Positions 33,101-45,313 of a stretch of DNA of 64,000 nt are shown piece after piece. How positions within the stretch are numbered: position 1 is the stretch's first letter; every line of letters begins with the position of its first letter. Made by a program: the position numbers and the translations under genes. Source of the stretch: Marsupella aquatica (lineage: Eukaryota; Marchantiophyta); assembly GCA_973895155.1 (NCBI GenBank), contig OZ316895.1, positions 13,640,001-13,704,000 on the forward strand. Reading direction: 5' to 3'. The notes below the pieces were generated by a model that saw nothing but the letters and a program-made list of their open reading frames with translations, made no database searches and was not told where the DNA came from.

Positions 33101-35915
33101 CTGCATCTGCACTTCTAAAAGAAGCACAACTCAAGCCTTTACCCTCAACCCTTCCCCAAAGTCATGTTGGACACAATCCAGTTCCTGCTAGTAGCCCACC
33201 AGAGGATCACCAATGGCCTGGTGGACGCGTGCCTGGGGGTTTTCTTAATGCATCTTCTAAAACCGCACGAGACGAAGAAGATGGGAGCAACTGGCAGCAA
33301 AGTTATGGCTCTTTGCGGAAGAAAGCTCCAGCCTTCTCGTTGGCATTGACAGGAGGTGCCAAAACTCCGCAGACAGGCCCCGGATTCCTGAAGAAAAGCC
33401 AGTCATTCAAAGAGCCCAGACACATAGGTGGACGTGGGTTTGAATCGCAGGAGAGTCTCTTGAATGGATCTGGACCTCCAAAAATTGTTAACAATGAGAT
33501 TCCAGAAGCTTCTTTTAAAACTCCTACATCAGCTCGAACTTTACTTCCCTTGAAGCGTAAAGCCGCAGACAAGGATTTGGTCCCACTTTCTCCGAACAAG
33601 AGGGTTGCTCAGTTTGAGTCTGGGTTTTCTGCTCCAATGTTCACTCCGCCGAATTCTCGCCTGAAAAGTAGTCTAGTGGTCGATGCTGGTTTCCACCCAT
33701 CCCCAAGTACGACTGCCTTGGGACAAAATGACATGATAGCAAAGAGTGACGAAGCCCTTGAGAAGACTGATGCTACTGGCCCTCTGCACGTCGAACCTTC
33801 AAACAGTGCTGACGTTCAATTGTCACCTTGTCCTTCATTCTACACTCGTTACCAAGGCACTCCCTTGCCATTGCAAGTTCCGCTGTCTGGCTTGTCTGCT
33901 GAGTCGCGTGTCTGCCCAACAGAGCATGCAACACTTGACTCTTTGGTTGTGCAATACCTTAAGCATCAGCACAGACAATGCCCGGCTCCAATTACAACTC
34001 TTCCTCCTCTCTCATTATTGCACCCTCATATGTGTCCAGAGCCGAGCAGGACTTTGGACGCGCCCTTGAACACTACCGTCAGGCTTGCCTCCAGAGAAAT
34101 GAGAGCTCCGTTCGGTGGTGCACATGGGCGACGCCATGACCGTCATTTTGTTTACAGTCGCTTCCGTCCTTGGCGGACTTGTCGAGATGACGCTGTGATT
34201 CTTACTGCCACCACGTTCCTAGGACATGCTTCTTGTTTAGCTGCAGGCAGTCATGCAGGGGATATCCGCTTGTTTGACTCGGGTACCGGGAACATTTTGG
34301 AAGTTCACATTTGCCATCCTTCCCCCATTACGCTCTTGCAGTCTGCTCCCAGGGAAATAGGCTTTGGCGGAGAAGGGCTGACGACAAGCACTGGACAACT
34401 GTTATTGTCCTCAGCTAGTTATGATGCTCGCCTTTGGGACTCTTCTATGATGGTCAATGGAGCATTGCACACATTTGACGGCTGCAGGGCTGCTCGTTTC
34501 AACCACAGTGGCAGTAGGTTTGGAGCTGTTGGATTGGAGTCATCTCAGAAAGAGGTCTTGCTGTATGATGTGAGCACCTGCAAACTGGAGCAAAGGTTGT
34601 CAGATAGTTCTTCATTGACTTCAGGACAGCCTCGTGGTCATACTCAGGCCATGGTCCACTTTAGTCCTTCTGATGTCTTGGTTCTTTGGAGTGGTGTGCT
34701 CTGGGATCACCGGATACCCCGTGCAATCCATCGCTTTGATCAGTTCAGTGACTATGGTGGCGGTGGCTTTCACCCTGCTGGGAACGAGGTAAGCCCTTCC
34801 ACCCGTTCTGTAAGATGTGTCAAGTGGAGGGCGACTTACAACCTGTTGTCAAGTGCAGTATGAAGCGTCAAAATCTAAGTTTCACGTTCATATTTTGCAG
34901 CAGAGATACTTGGTGACGAGGGTGGTGGTTTCTGTCTCTTGGGTTCCATCGTTCTAGTTAAATCAGTGCTGCTTGAGTGTGGTCTGATGAGAATCAATCA
35001 TTGGACAGACTTGGATGGATTTTTTGTTTTCCTGTGTTGTTCACATTTCAAACATGTAAAACTCGTGGTTTCTTTCCAGATCTCGTCTTAATTTTCAAGT
35101 TGATGCTGCATGTAGCCGAGCTATTCTGTATAGGACAGTATGCTGAAGGAGATCTGTCAGTAATGCTTTGATTTACGTACTTGTTGCAGATTATCATCAA
35201 CTCTGAGGTCTGGGACATGCGAACGTTTAAGCTGTTACGTAGTGTACCTTCCTTGGACCAGACAACCATCACTTTCAATGCTACAGGTGATGTGATTTAT
35301 GCGACGCTTCGTCGGAACTCGGATGAAATAATGGCAGCCCTGAACCCTCGTCGCGTACGTCATCCACTGTTTGCGGCATTCAGGACAATGGATGCTGTTG
35401 ATTACTCAGACATCGCAACAACACCCGTCGATCGCTGTGTGCTAGATTTGGCAACCGAGCCAACAGATTCCTTCATAGCTGTGGTCTCAATGGATAGCAA
35501 TGAGGAGATGGATTCATTTGCAAGACTTTATGAAGTTGGAAGACGTCGTCCAACAGATGATGATTCTGATCCAGATGATGCGTCAGAAGAGGAACAGAGC
35601 GATGAAGAGGATGATGATGACGACGACGAGGATGATTTACGGGTTGGTGATGACTCTGACTTGGATCTAACTGGTAATGACGACGACGATCAAAGTCTGG
35701 ATGACGACGATGATGACATGGACGATGACGCAGACTTGGATTTTGGCGACACAAGTGATGATGATGGTAGTGATGATGGACTTGGTGGGAGTATCATGGA
35801 ACTCCTTTCAGACGGAGAGGATGGTCCAACGAGAAGGACTTTCAGCAGTGATGACGGGTCGGGAGAAGAGTACGGGGATGATGTTTTCGATGAAATTTTA
35901 CACGGTTTTCTATAA
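27148..35915 (+). CDS. DCAF1: DDB1- and CUL4-associated factor 1 (DCAF1/VprBP)
   Basis: Fourteen exons join in frame to 2073 codons: 27148-27401, 27807-27888, 28090-28206, 28357-28553, 28686-29652, 29795-29898, 30009-30441, 30641-31243, 31362-31544, 31702-32265, 32408-32539, 32777-32895, 33048-34788, 35190-35915. Plant DCAF1 is about 1880 residues. The order is as in the family: an Ala/Gly-rich start, armadillo-like helical repeats split by a charged linker (about residues 240-500), a LisH motif at about 1252-1280 (LLQLIHEHLVASGLPSAASA), a WD40 region with the two DDB1-binding WDxR motifs WDHR (34702-34713) and WDMR (35211-35222), and a very acidic tail (about 1940-2065). DCAF1 is the substrate receptor of nuclear CUL4-DDB1 E3 ubiquitin ligases. 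Intron 10 has a GC donor (CAG/GCAAGT at 32266); all the others are GT-AG. The gene looks intact. Confidence 0.95.
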
Positions 35916-38667
35916 AAGGAATCCGGTCCAGGGAGGTGGGTCAAACTTGGTCCGGACTGCTCACTATGTACGTGCTGCAGGAAGGTCGTGGCCAAGCCCA
36001 CAGTCCGAACTCGACGGCTGTAATTTAGGTGCGTTATTTCGGTGGACAATCTGTGGTTGGATTTTCTGTTTCCATCACGGTTGCCAGTCGAGTTGTAATT
36101 GGTCTAGTAGTTTTGTCTAGAAAGTAATTTTCTTTGAAGGTGTTCCTCAAACCGTCTTAGACGGCACAGAAATGGTGTTTCTGCTGTTCGTGACCGCCTT
36201 TGTGTGGTAGTCGATGGTCAATGATTGGCTGTTCTTGTTGATGTGGGCTTGTGTGTCGGTTTGAAATGTTGATGGGTTCTCTTTGACCATCGTTTCCTGA
36301 TGATGTAGTGATGCTTTAACGCGGAAACTGTGGTCTGGGCATCTACTAACAAGTACTGTTTACTGGTGCGTCGTTCTGTTCCAATGCAGATATTGGAGTT
36401 TTACCTCGTCTATGAACAAGCCTTTCCAGTTACATCAAGGGTTGAGTTCTATCTGATAGTTGTTTTGAAATTTTGAGACCCTCCGGGACGTCTAAGAAGG
36501 TCCTCATGGGGTACAATCCACTTGAAACCTGGGGTTGATACAGACCAATTGAATTGGTTAATAAGTTTTCCCCCTTCCTACGGCAAAAGGCACTTTTGTC
36601 GGTCATTTGTAAGAAAATAAAAAATGTAATGTTGAACTGAGTCTCACGTTGTCTACGGAGACTATCCCGTCTTTATTATCTAGTTGAGGATTCACATTAT
36701 CCTCTTGGCTCTTCAGGTATGTCTCGTTTCTACACTGAATTCTTCCAGATCTTTAGTCTGGGTTGGATCATGTGAGTATCGGGCAGATTAATAAATTTTG
36801 TCAGCAGAGGATCGAATTGATGGTTCTGCTGTTCTTGAGCGCGGTTGAATGAAATCTCCCTACTACGTACGCTCTGAGTATTATCCCATTCCATGAAAAG
36901 CGTAAGCATTTTCCAGAATGACTGCATGATTTGAAAGCGCCACTGTGGAGAAGATGACCGTATCTAAATCAGGTGTAGTCCACTTCAGTCGATTAAGGTA
37001 GTTTGTCCACATTGAAACACAACTGAGGTCGAGGAACCCACGTCGGTTAATTGCTGTAACATATATGGCGTGGAGGAAATAAAGCTGGATTCCCATCAGG
37101 AAGGAATTTGGTTCTTGACCAACAGCATGGACGCTTTCTTAGATGATCCGACTGTTTGGCAATGTACAGGACTTCACTTTAAATGCGTTGTGCAGTTTCA
37201 ACTTATGTTTCGTTTTGGTCTGAGGAATTAGTTAGTAAATCTGTAGACACAGCCAGAAATTTTGTAAGATTCTTAAACAGAGGGTCTCATGACTTCACAC
37301 AATGTGAGTTTTCTTGTTGATTGTTCTAGTGACCTTCTGGATCCTGCGGACACCACACTCTCCATTGTGGTTAAAGTGTATTGGATAGATGAAGGGTCTT
37401 GACATTCCAGGGCGAGGTTCGTCCACGAGACGGGCTTAAGTCATCCTGCTGGTCTGGTGGAGAAATCTGGTTCTGTTCAGCTCTCCAAATTCTGAAGGAC
37501 AAGAGTCAGTTTAACCGGTGGATCCTGAGTCTGCAGGTTGTTCTCTTGGTCGACAACATTTTCCTGTCTTTTAAAGTATTCATTTCTGTTCGTATATTTC
37601 TGACATCTAGACCACTACTGTACCTCCTCTAGTGTCTCGCCTTCGAGGATAATGTGAGACGGTTAGGTTGTCTACATGGAATGGCATCCTGTGACTTCTA
37701 TCGTTGGGGGGTGGGGGGTTAAAGTGGGTTTTATCTATTTCTGGTAAGATCCCCTATATTGTAAGAAGGGATTACTCACGTATCCACTTCTCCTATCTCG
37801 TCAATATATGGTACAGATTTTGAGTTGGTATGACGCCCTGGAACAAATGTCAAATTGTCTTGGTAAGTCCACATCTCAAAACGAAGAGGAAGTCATTATT
37901 ACTTACAACCCTTTCGGAAGCTTTAGGTAGGATCTCAATGACAACTTCCCGGCCATGAGTCATTCTGATTGTATTACAGTTAAGACGAGCTGAACCTGTA
38001 TTAATGCATGACATTGTGAAGCACACCTCTCAGGAATTGGAGTGGAATTTAGGATTTGCAATGTCAATGCCATCAACTGATATTCCACTAGGGAAGACTA
38101 CTGTAATTCAAACCATCTCCGTGACATCCAAAATGTTTTTCTCTGCACGACGGTGGAAGACGTAAAGACATGATTTGCAGGGTTAAGATATAGAGACAGC
38201 AGATGCAGAAATCTGAGATTGCCGACACCAAAAACCATTCCCATGATTGTGCACTTCTCTCAACTTCTCAAGACGTGATGCTTCTAATAATGAGCTGGCG
38301 GGAACTTCTTGTTCTGCACTGGAATTGCCCTGCTTCCACTCCTGTCTTCCAACCGTCATCCATTTTGATGTTTGGACAGGATGACATCTCCGATTTACTT
38401 TGAAGTGTGGCCTGAGAACCAGCAGCAACACCAGATGAGGTTATTTAATATGATTTTGCTCTGCATCCATTCCACATTTCCGAGGAAGGGCCTCGTTTCC
38501 AACGTTCTACTCGTGGTGCCGGCAATTGAGCGTCCGTGAAGTATGGCAGGAGACTCAGCAAAAGAGAGTTACCGTCCCAGACTCCGAGTCCTGTGAAGTT
38601 GGACGTATGGACGACCAAAGCTGGCGTCACTTATCTAGTAAGCTCAGCGAGCCCGAGCTGCCCACGC

Positions 38668-38749
38668 TGATTGTTTTCGGGCCACAAAAATGCATTTGCG
38701 TGAAATCATGATTGTTTTCGGGCCACAAAAATGCATTTGCATGAAATCA
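38668..38749. repeat. 41-bp direct tandem duplication
   Basis: GATTGTTTTCGGGCCACAAA and the next 21 bases occur twice back to back, from 38668 and 38709, with one difference (GCGTG against GCATG). Confidence 0.9.
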
Positions 38750-39242
38750 ATGCTCTCTGCACCTCAGGAAAGACTGAGGTACTAATTCTCATTGGATTGG
38801 GGTGAGACAAAAGTGCGGCACCAATCTGAGGGTTGTGGCCGCCACTTCATCGTTGCATAGTAAAACCCTTGAGGAGGGCATTGTGCTGGATAACTCCACA
38901 GTTGCTAGTGTGACAAAAGAATCTCTGCTATTCCCTTTCATCTTTTCCCCTAACTTGAAGCCCGGACATGAACCATGGGACCCTTGTGGACTATACACTG
39001 TGTGACAGTAAAGGATACTCACTAAAGAGGAGTTACAGGTCCATTTGGGGTGACTCGGGATGTATGAGATTCAGTCAGTGGTCAGTAGTACCTGCATCAG
39101 TCCATCTTGCTCTGTACCAGTGGCAGAGGTCTCACACTTTCCCATCGCAACTAATCATAACCTCAACGCTCCCCATCGCAGCTAATCGTAAGAAAATTGT
39201 GGTCCGTCGCAATTGCACCTTATCGCAAGCCATAGGACACCA

Positions 39243-39332
39243 CTAAAATTCACTCACATGATACTACAACAGCTGTAATACCCCCTTCTAAAATTCACTC
39301 ACATGATACTACAACAGCTGTAATACCCCCTA
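39243..39332. repeat. 45-bp direct tandem duplication
   Basis: CTAAAATTCACTCACATGAT, with the following CTACAACAGCTGTAATACCC, occurs at 39243 and 39288. The two copies are essentially identical. Confidence 0.9.
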
Positions 39333-39547
39333 CAGCCGGTTTGTGAGGAGTTACAGGTCACCCTTGATACGGAAGATTAGTGTAAAATGTGTCACCAAGC
39401 CCAGAAGTTTTGCAAAGGTCCATCCGAGTTTTAAATGTCCAGAGGAGCATTTAATCAAACTTGAAGGTCCATCTGGGCTTCAATCCCCCTCCCTGTTTTT
39501 GGTATGCATTTTATTTTCAAGTTTGTTCTCATAGTTTTGTCGTTCCG

Positions 39548-39746
39548 GTCTAAAGGTTTCACTCTAGAAATCTAGATCCCAATTCTAGCTCCTGTTTGTG
39601 AATAGTTATATAGATTGTTGCTGGTCTAGAGACTTCACTCTAGAAATCTAGATCTCAACTCTAACTTATGTGTGCAAATAGTTATAGAGTGAAGTCTAGA
39701 TCTCAACTCTAGCTTATGTGTGCAAATAGTTATATAGATTGTTGCT
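39548..39746. repeat. Three diverged tandem units of ~65-75 bp
   Basis: The units share CTAGAAATCTAGATC(C/T)CAA, CTCTAGCTTATGTGTGCAAA and ATAGTTATATAGATTGTTGC and begin near 39548, 39622 and 39686. The TCTAGA and CTAGATC parts are themselves self-complementary. Confidence 0.7.
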
Positions 39747-40492
39747 CTTTGAAGGGACATTGTCTTTGTGAGAGGGCTTTAGTACATGGAAATGGCCTGG
39801 CCTGGTTCTTGGTTCTTGCCACATTTCACTCATCTGGGTAATGTATACTAGATGAGAAATAAAGTTTGCCGCAGTTCATCATGGTTGCAAAACTCTATTC
39901 GAGCCCTTTGGCAAATGTGGAGGTTCATCCTGGCTTCAATTTCTAGTATATTGGCATTGCCTAATTACCTTGAACAAAAAATGATTAATATTTCATGTTG
40001 TACCCAGATGACACCTTGTATTTATGGTGGCTTTGTCCTTCAAGTAAACACAATTAATGTTAAGGCAGTAATAATGAATCCCAGCTGAGCAGATACCTAT
40101 ACTTGTTGAGCCCGGCCTTACATGTCACAGGAGAATCTTGTTTCCCATAAAGCAATCTGACAGGCTATTGAATGCACATTGATGCCAAAATACTCTCCCA
40201 AAAAAACCTTTTGTGGGCTGGAGGAAATATTCCAAACAACTTCTGCAAGGCAAGGCTAGGGTGTCCCATAATGCCCACATATTGTCCAAACCTATGGAAG
40301 GATGTCTGTAATCTGGTGCCAAGAGCTTCTTTGACATGTCCTACTAGTTCACTGATCTGGAAGCTAGCAATTCTGATTCATCTGCATATAATTTGTGATC
40401 TAGATCTGCCATTAATGAGCTACTATATAGTGAAGTCATAGGCCCTAATTTCTCTGATAAAAGAAGAATTTGATATGTAAACTATGCTTGTG

Positions 40493-40497
40493 AATAG
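40493..40497. other. Target site duplication, left copy (AATAG)
   Basis: AATAG directly precedes the left LTR start TGTTGAGC. The same five bases follow the right LTR at 47332-47336. This is the expected 5-bp duplication made by copia integrase. Confidence 0.92.
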
Positions 40498-40841
40498 TGT
40501 TGAGCGTAGACGACATTTGTAACGGCAAGCTCATGAACCATCCAACGCACAATAGTCGACACAGAGAGATACGTGGTTCACCTCCACATGAGACTACGTC
40601 CACGGGAACACACAAGAGCTTTACTGCACTCTAGGCCGACCGGCCATACCAAGCATCCATAGCACAAGCTCTCCCTATCTCTCAACTAGCTCCGTAACAA
40701 TGAGCCTAAGTTCCACCAGGGTCTGGCATCAGCCCTGGCTTTATGCACAACAGCACTAGTGCTAACATTAGCTAAGTCCTAACCCGAGTTAGACTAATTG
40801 TGGTTAGCTCATGAGTCACAAGACTAGAGCAATATCTAACA
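40498..40841 (-). repeat. Copia 3' LTR
   Basis: 344 bp. In element orientation it begins TGTTAGATATTGC and ends CTCAACA. It is paired with 46988-47331 at about 98 percent identity, with the seven differences spread along the length. In the element's sense this is the downstream LTR and supplies the 3' end and polyadenylation. Confidence 0.96.
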
Positions 40842-40852
40842 AACTCCCCCTT
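40842..40852 (-). other. Copia polypurine tract
   Basis: On the minus strand, AAGGGGGAGTT lies directly before the 3' LTR, the standard position of the plus-strand primer in copia elements. Confidence 0.9.
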
Positions 40853-41048
40853 GACCCTTGTCTTGGGGACTGGACTAAATGCTACCATATGGAATCCTCA
40901 ACAGGAAGTTCTAGACAATCACCAAACCAGGTCTCCCCCTAAAAACCACAAGGGTTAACTAAGGGTTAACTAGAACTAAGCCGTAGCCTAACAGGAATGA
41001 GTAATCCATATACAAATAGTCACACATTGCTAAATAACTCTACTTGCA

Positions 41049-44000
41049 CTACAATTGCAAAACTTGCAAAGTAGCACGGTGTCTTGAGAAACTCTCCAAA
41101 GGAATCACTTTGGTAAAGGCATCAGCGGGATTGAGCTTTCCATCAATCTTAACTAGCTCAAAAGTTTTATCAGACACTGCTTGCCTGATAAAATGGTACC
41201 TAATATCAATGTGTTTCACCCTGCTATCCATCACCTGGTTAGCAGCCAAGTGAAGAGCACTCTAACTATCACAGTTTAGAGTCATTTTGCCATGCTCTAA
41301 ACCCATCTCCGCGATCAACTTGTCCAACCAAATTGCTTCCTTTGCTGCTTCTGCTGCTGCAACATACTCTGCTTCTGTAGTAGATTGAGATATACACTTC
41401 TGCAAGGTAGATTTCCAACTGATACATCCTCCTCCAAGAGTGTATACGAATCCAGTTGTAGACCTCCTTGTGTCCAGACAGCCTTCATAGTCAAAATCTA
41501 CATAGCCAACTAACTTTCTATCTGATCTGTTATCAAATAGTAATCCATAGTCCTGTGTTCCCTTCACATACCTGAGAATCCATTTCACAGCTTCCTAGTG
41601 TACCTTTCCTGGATTTGACATGAATCTGCTAACCTTGCCCATCGCTAGGGCCAAGTCAGGCCTAGTACAAGTCATCAAATACATTAGACTGCCTACTGCC
41701 TTCTCATAAGGAATCTTAGCCATCAGACCTTTCTCCACAGCATCTGTAGGAGAGAAAGCCGATGATAACTTGAAATGTGAAGCTAAAAGAATACTCACTG
41801 GCTTACAATTCTCCATGTTGAATCGTGCAAGTACTTTCCTCGCATACTGGCCTTGACTCAAGCACAACTGTCCAGTCCCAGAGTTCCTAAAAATCTCCAT
41901 CCCTAAGATCCTCTTGGCCTTACCAAGATCCTTCATCCTGAATTCAACACTCAATTTCGCCTTGAGACTATCAACCTCAAATTGATCTTTAGCCACAATC
42001 AACATGTCATCCACATAGATCACCATAATGATGAAACCAAATATATCATTCTTGACTGATTTTGTATACACACAAGGATCATAAACCATCCTTGTAAAAC
42101 CTTGAGCAAACATGAAATCATCAAACCGCTTGTTCCACTGTTTGGGAGATTGCTTCAATCCATACAAGGACTTGAGCAATCTGCAAACTAAGTTTTCTTG
42201 GCCCTTCTTCATAAAGCCTAGTGGCTGTCTCATGAAGATCATCTCTTCCAAGTTGCCATAGAGAAAAGCAGTAACAACATCCATCTGATCCATCACCAGA
42301 CCAAAAAACACAACAAGCTAACACAAGATCCAAATTATGGAATACTTAGCCACCGTGAAAAGACCTCATTGTAATCCACTCCTTTCTCCTGAGTGAACCC
42401 CTTGGCAACAAGCCTTGCCTTGTAGATCTTATCTCCACCCTCCGAAGGACTGTCCTTCAACTTGTAAATCCACTTGCTGACCTCTTGGAAGCTCCACCAG
42501 CTCCCATGTCTTGTTGTCACTCAAAGATTGCAACTCCCTCTGCATTGTTGCATTCCACTCATGCTTATGCTCTGAAGCACAAGTCTCACTATACGAAGAA
42601 GGCTCTCCTTCTTCCAAGATCAAAGTCATGTCATCATCATCAGGTGCAATGTCAATATCATCTAGCTTAGATGAGTTTGCCCATTGACCATACCTGGTAG
42701 GAGCTCTAGTAGAACGACTGGAAGTTCTTCTAGTAGATGACTCAGGCTAATCTGCTGCTGCTGCTGGTTGAATTTGAGGTACCCCAACAACAATCTGCTC
42801 CTCTTGTTCCATCACAGGAACCAGATCCAAGCCCGGAGCTTCTCGATCTCTCCTGTCATGAACAACATCATGACTAATCTCCCCCTCAACCCCGTCCGGG
42901 ATGGGAGATTTCCCTTTGTCAGTATGGGAGTCCTGAGAACTCTCCCCCTCCTTTGATGATCTGGACTCATTAAAGGACACATCTCTACTAACAATTAGCT
43001 TACAGGTTACTGGATCTCATAACCTATAACCCTTCACACCTTTCTAATAGCCAAGGAAAATGCACTTCTTCAACTTGGACTCCAGCTTGGATCGAAGCTG
43101 GGAAGGTGTAAGCACATAAGCATCACATCCAAAAATCCTCAGATGTGAATAATCTGCTGGACGCCCATACCTCATTTCAAATGGCGTCTTGAATGCAATA
43201 GAACTGGATGGAGAAAAATTTACCAAATAAGCTGCAATGTTGACAGCTTCAGCCCAAAACTCATGTGGTAAGCATGATTGACTCAACATACTCCTCGAGC
43301 GGTCCAATAGTGTTTGGTTGAGTCTCTCAGAAACACCATTCTGCTGAGGAGTATAACTTGTTGTGAGATGGCGGGTAATCCCCTACTCCTTACAATACAT
43401 TCCAAATTCCCGGGAACTGTATTCATCGCCGTTATCCGATCGAAGATATCTCACCTTGTTACCAGTCTGATTCTCAACTTGGGCTTTCCACTCCTTAAAA
43501 ATGGCAAAAACATCAGACTTACTGTGTAAAAAGTAGATCCACACATACCTTGAGTAATCGTCTATGAACGAGACATAGTAAAATCGTCCAGAATGTGAGG
43601 GAGTAGGGGCTGGACCCCACACATCACTATGTACATACTCAAGTACCTCCTTGCTGGTGTGAGCTCCAACTCCAAAGGGTTTCCTGTGCTGCTTCCCAAG
43701 CACACAGTGCTCACAAAATTCCAACTTACAAGACTGCAAATTAGAAAGTAATCCTTTTTTCCGAAGAATAGCCAAACCTTTTTCACTCATGTGGCCCAAA
43801 CGAAAGTGCCACAGCCGGGCGGTCTCCTCATGAGATAAGGTTACATTGGCTTCATCACAAACTACACTGTCCTCCAAAATGTATAGATTGCTATGTCTCT
43901 TTCCCTTCAATACAACTTTAGTACCAGTTGAAACCTGAAGGACACCATTAGCAGAGCTCCACTGATGGCCATTTGCTTCTGAAACTCCAAGTGAAATGAG

Positions 44001-45313
44001 ATTTTTCATCATGCTGGGAATATGTCTCACATTCCTCACCGTTCTCACAACACCATCAAACATCTGAAATCTAACAGATCCAAGTCCAACAACTTGACAT
44101 GGGATTCCATTTCCCATCAACACTGACCCGTTAAACCGTGTAAGAACTGAAAAATCTCTCCTAGAGCAAATGTGAAAAGTACATGCACTATGTAGAATCC
44201 AGTCATCACTACCTGGATTTGACACTACGTTGAGAGCATAACCTTGGCATCACAATATGTCATCATCATCGAGTAAATCTACCTCATGCGAACTCGATGC
44301 CGCGTTAGTAGATGCAGTAGGAACCTTTACCTCGACCTTTACTCGACAATACATTTTCATGTGGCCAGGCTTGCCACAATTCCAACATGAAAGAGGCTTC
44401 CTCTCTTGCGATTTCCCTCTGGATTTAGATCTCCCCCGTGATGTAGATCTAAACCTGTTCTGCACATGCGTGCGCTACGCTGCTCTCCCACGATTCACAT
44501 TCAGCGCAGTGCCAGAAGAAGATGCTGTCTGTGATTGACCCAACTTCTTTTGAGCATCATCAGACAGTAAAGAGCTCACCACCTCATTATACGAAATGGA
44601 CTTCAGATTTCTATACAAGAGCACCTGTTTCAAGCCCTGATATGACGGCGGTAAGGAGCTTAGCAGAAGCAAGGCCTTATCCTCATCTTCAACTCATTTT
44701 CCCAGGTTTGACAGATCCACCGCTCGACTGTCAAACTCATCCAAATGATCCTACATTTTGCTCCCTTGAGCCTGAGGCTCATCAAGAGAGACTTCTTGTA
44801 CAGCTGGTCTGACGCATCTTCCCGGTAGTACTTCTCTCTTAGAGCCTTGAATAGTGATGCGCAATCCGCATAATCATCCAGTTGCTTGATGATGTGCGGC
44901 TTGAGATATAGCATCACTGCGTTGACAACAATCACTTGCTCCTGTCTCCACTATCTCACAGAAATCTCCTCCTCTCCATCATACTGCTCTCGCGATGAAA
45001 GCAGATGAGCTAAGCCCATGGCCCGTAGAACACCCTTCACTTGCTTCTCCCACAGCAAGTAGTCAGTACGACCATTGTACTTCTCCACCTCAAACTTCAC
45101 TCCTCCAAATCTAGCCCTCTCCCTCTTCTTCCCCACTACCGACAACTCTGGTAGTAGAACAGCTTCCTCCATTGCACGTCGCACCGGTGATTGTACCGGT
45201 GTCACTAGTTCCTCCTCAAACGGTAGCAACTCCTCCTCAGACTCTCTATCTGACCGTCGTGATCTTGAAGCTCCACCAACACCAATTCTTCCAGTATCCT
45301 CCGAGTCACTCAT
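41049..45313 (-). pseudogene. Copia gag-pol polyprotein, degraded
   Basis: The frame starts at ATG 45313 (MSDSEDTGRIG) and ends at the stop at 41049-41051. In order it shows a UBN2-type gag with a CX2CX4HX4C zinc knuckle (44346-44387); a protease segment where the catalytic Asp is replaced by His (ILHSACTFHI, codon 44190-44192); the integrase zinc domain and core (HSDVWGPAP, RSDNGDEYSS, then NGVSERLNQT beyond a stop); the RT with YVDD at 42006-42017; and RNase H (TTEAEYVAAAEAAKEAIWL, then NPADAFTK at the end). Stops occur at about 44951, 44475, 44250, 43383, 43041, 43005, 42747, 41595 and 41259, and frame changes near 44720 and between 42311 and 42520. It cannot encode an active protein. Confidence 0.93.

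Larger units (their letters stand above)
35916..40492. other. DCAF1 3' flank and intergenic DNA with small repeats
   Basis: The first few hundred bases probably contain the DCAF1 3' untranslated region. Beyond that no exon chain, RNA gene or transposon end was recognised. Short direct repeats at 38668-38749, 39243-39332 and 39548-39746 are listed separately. Confidence 0.45.
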
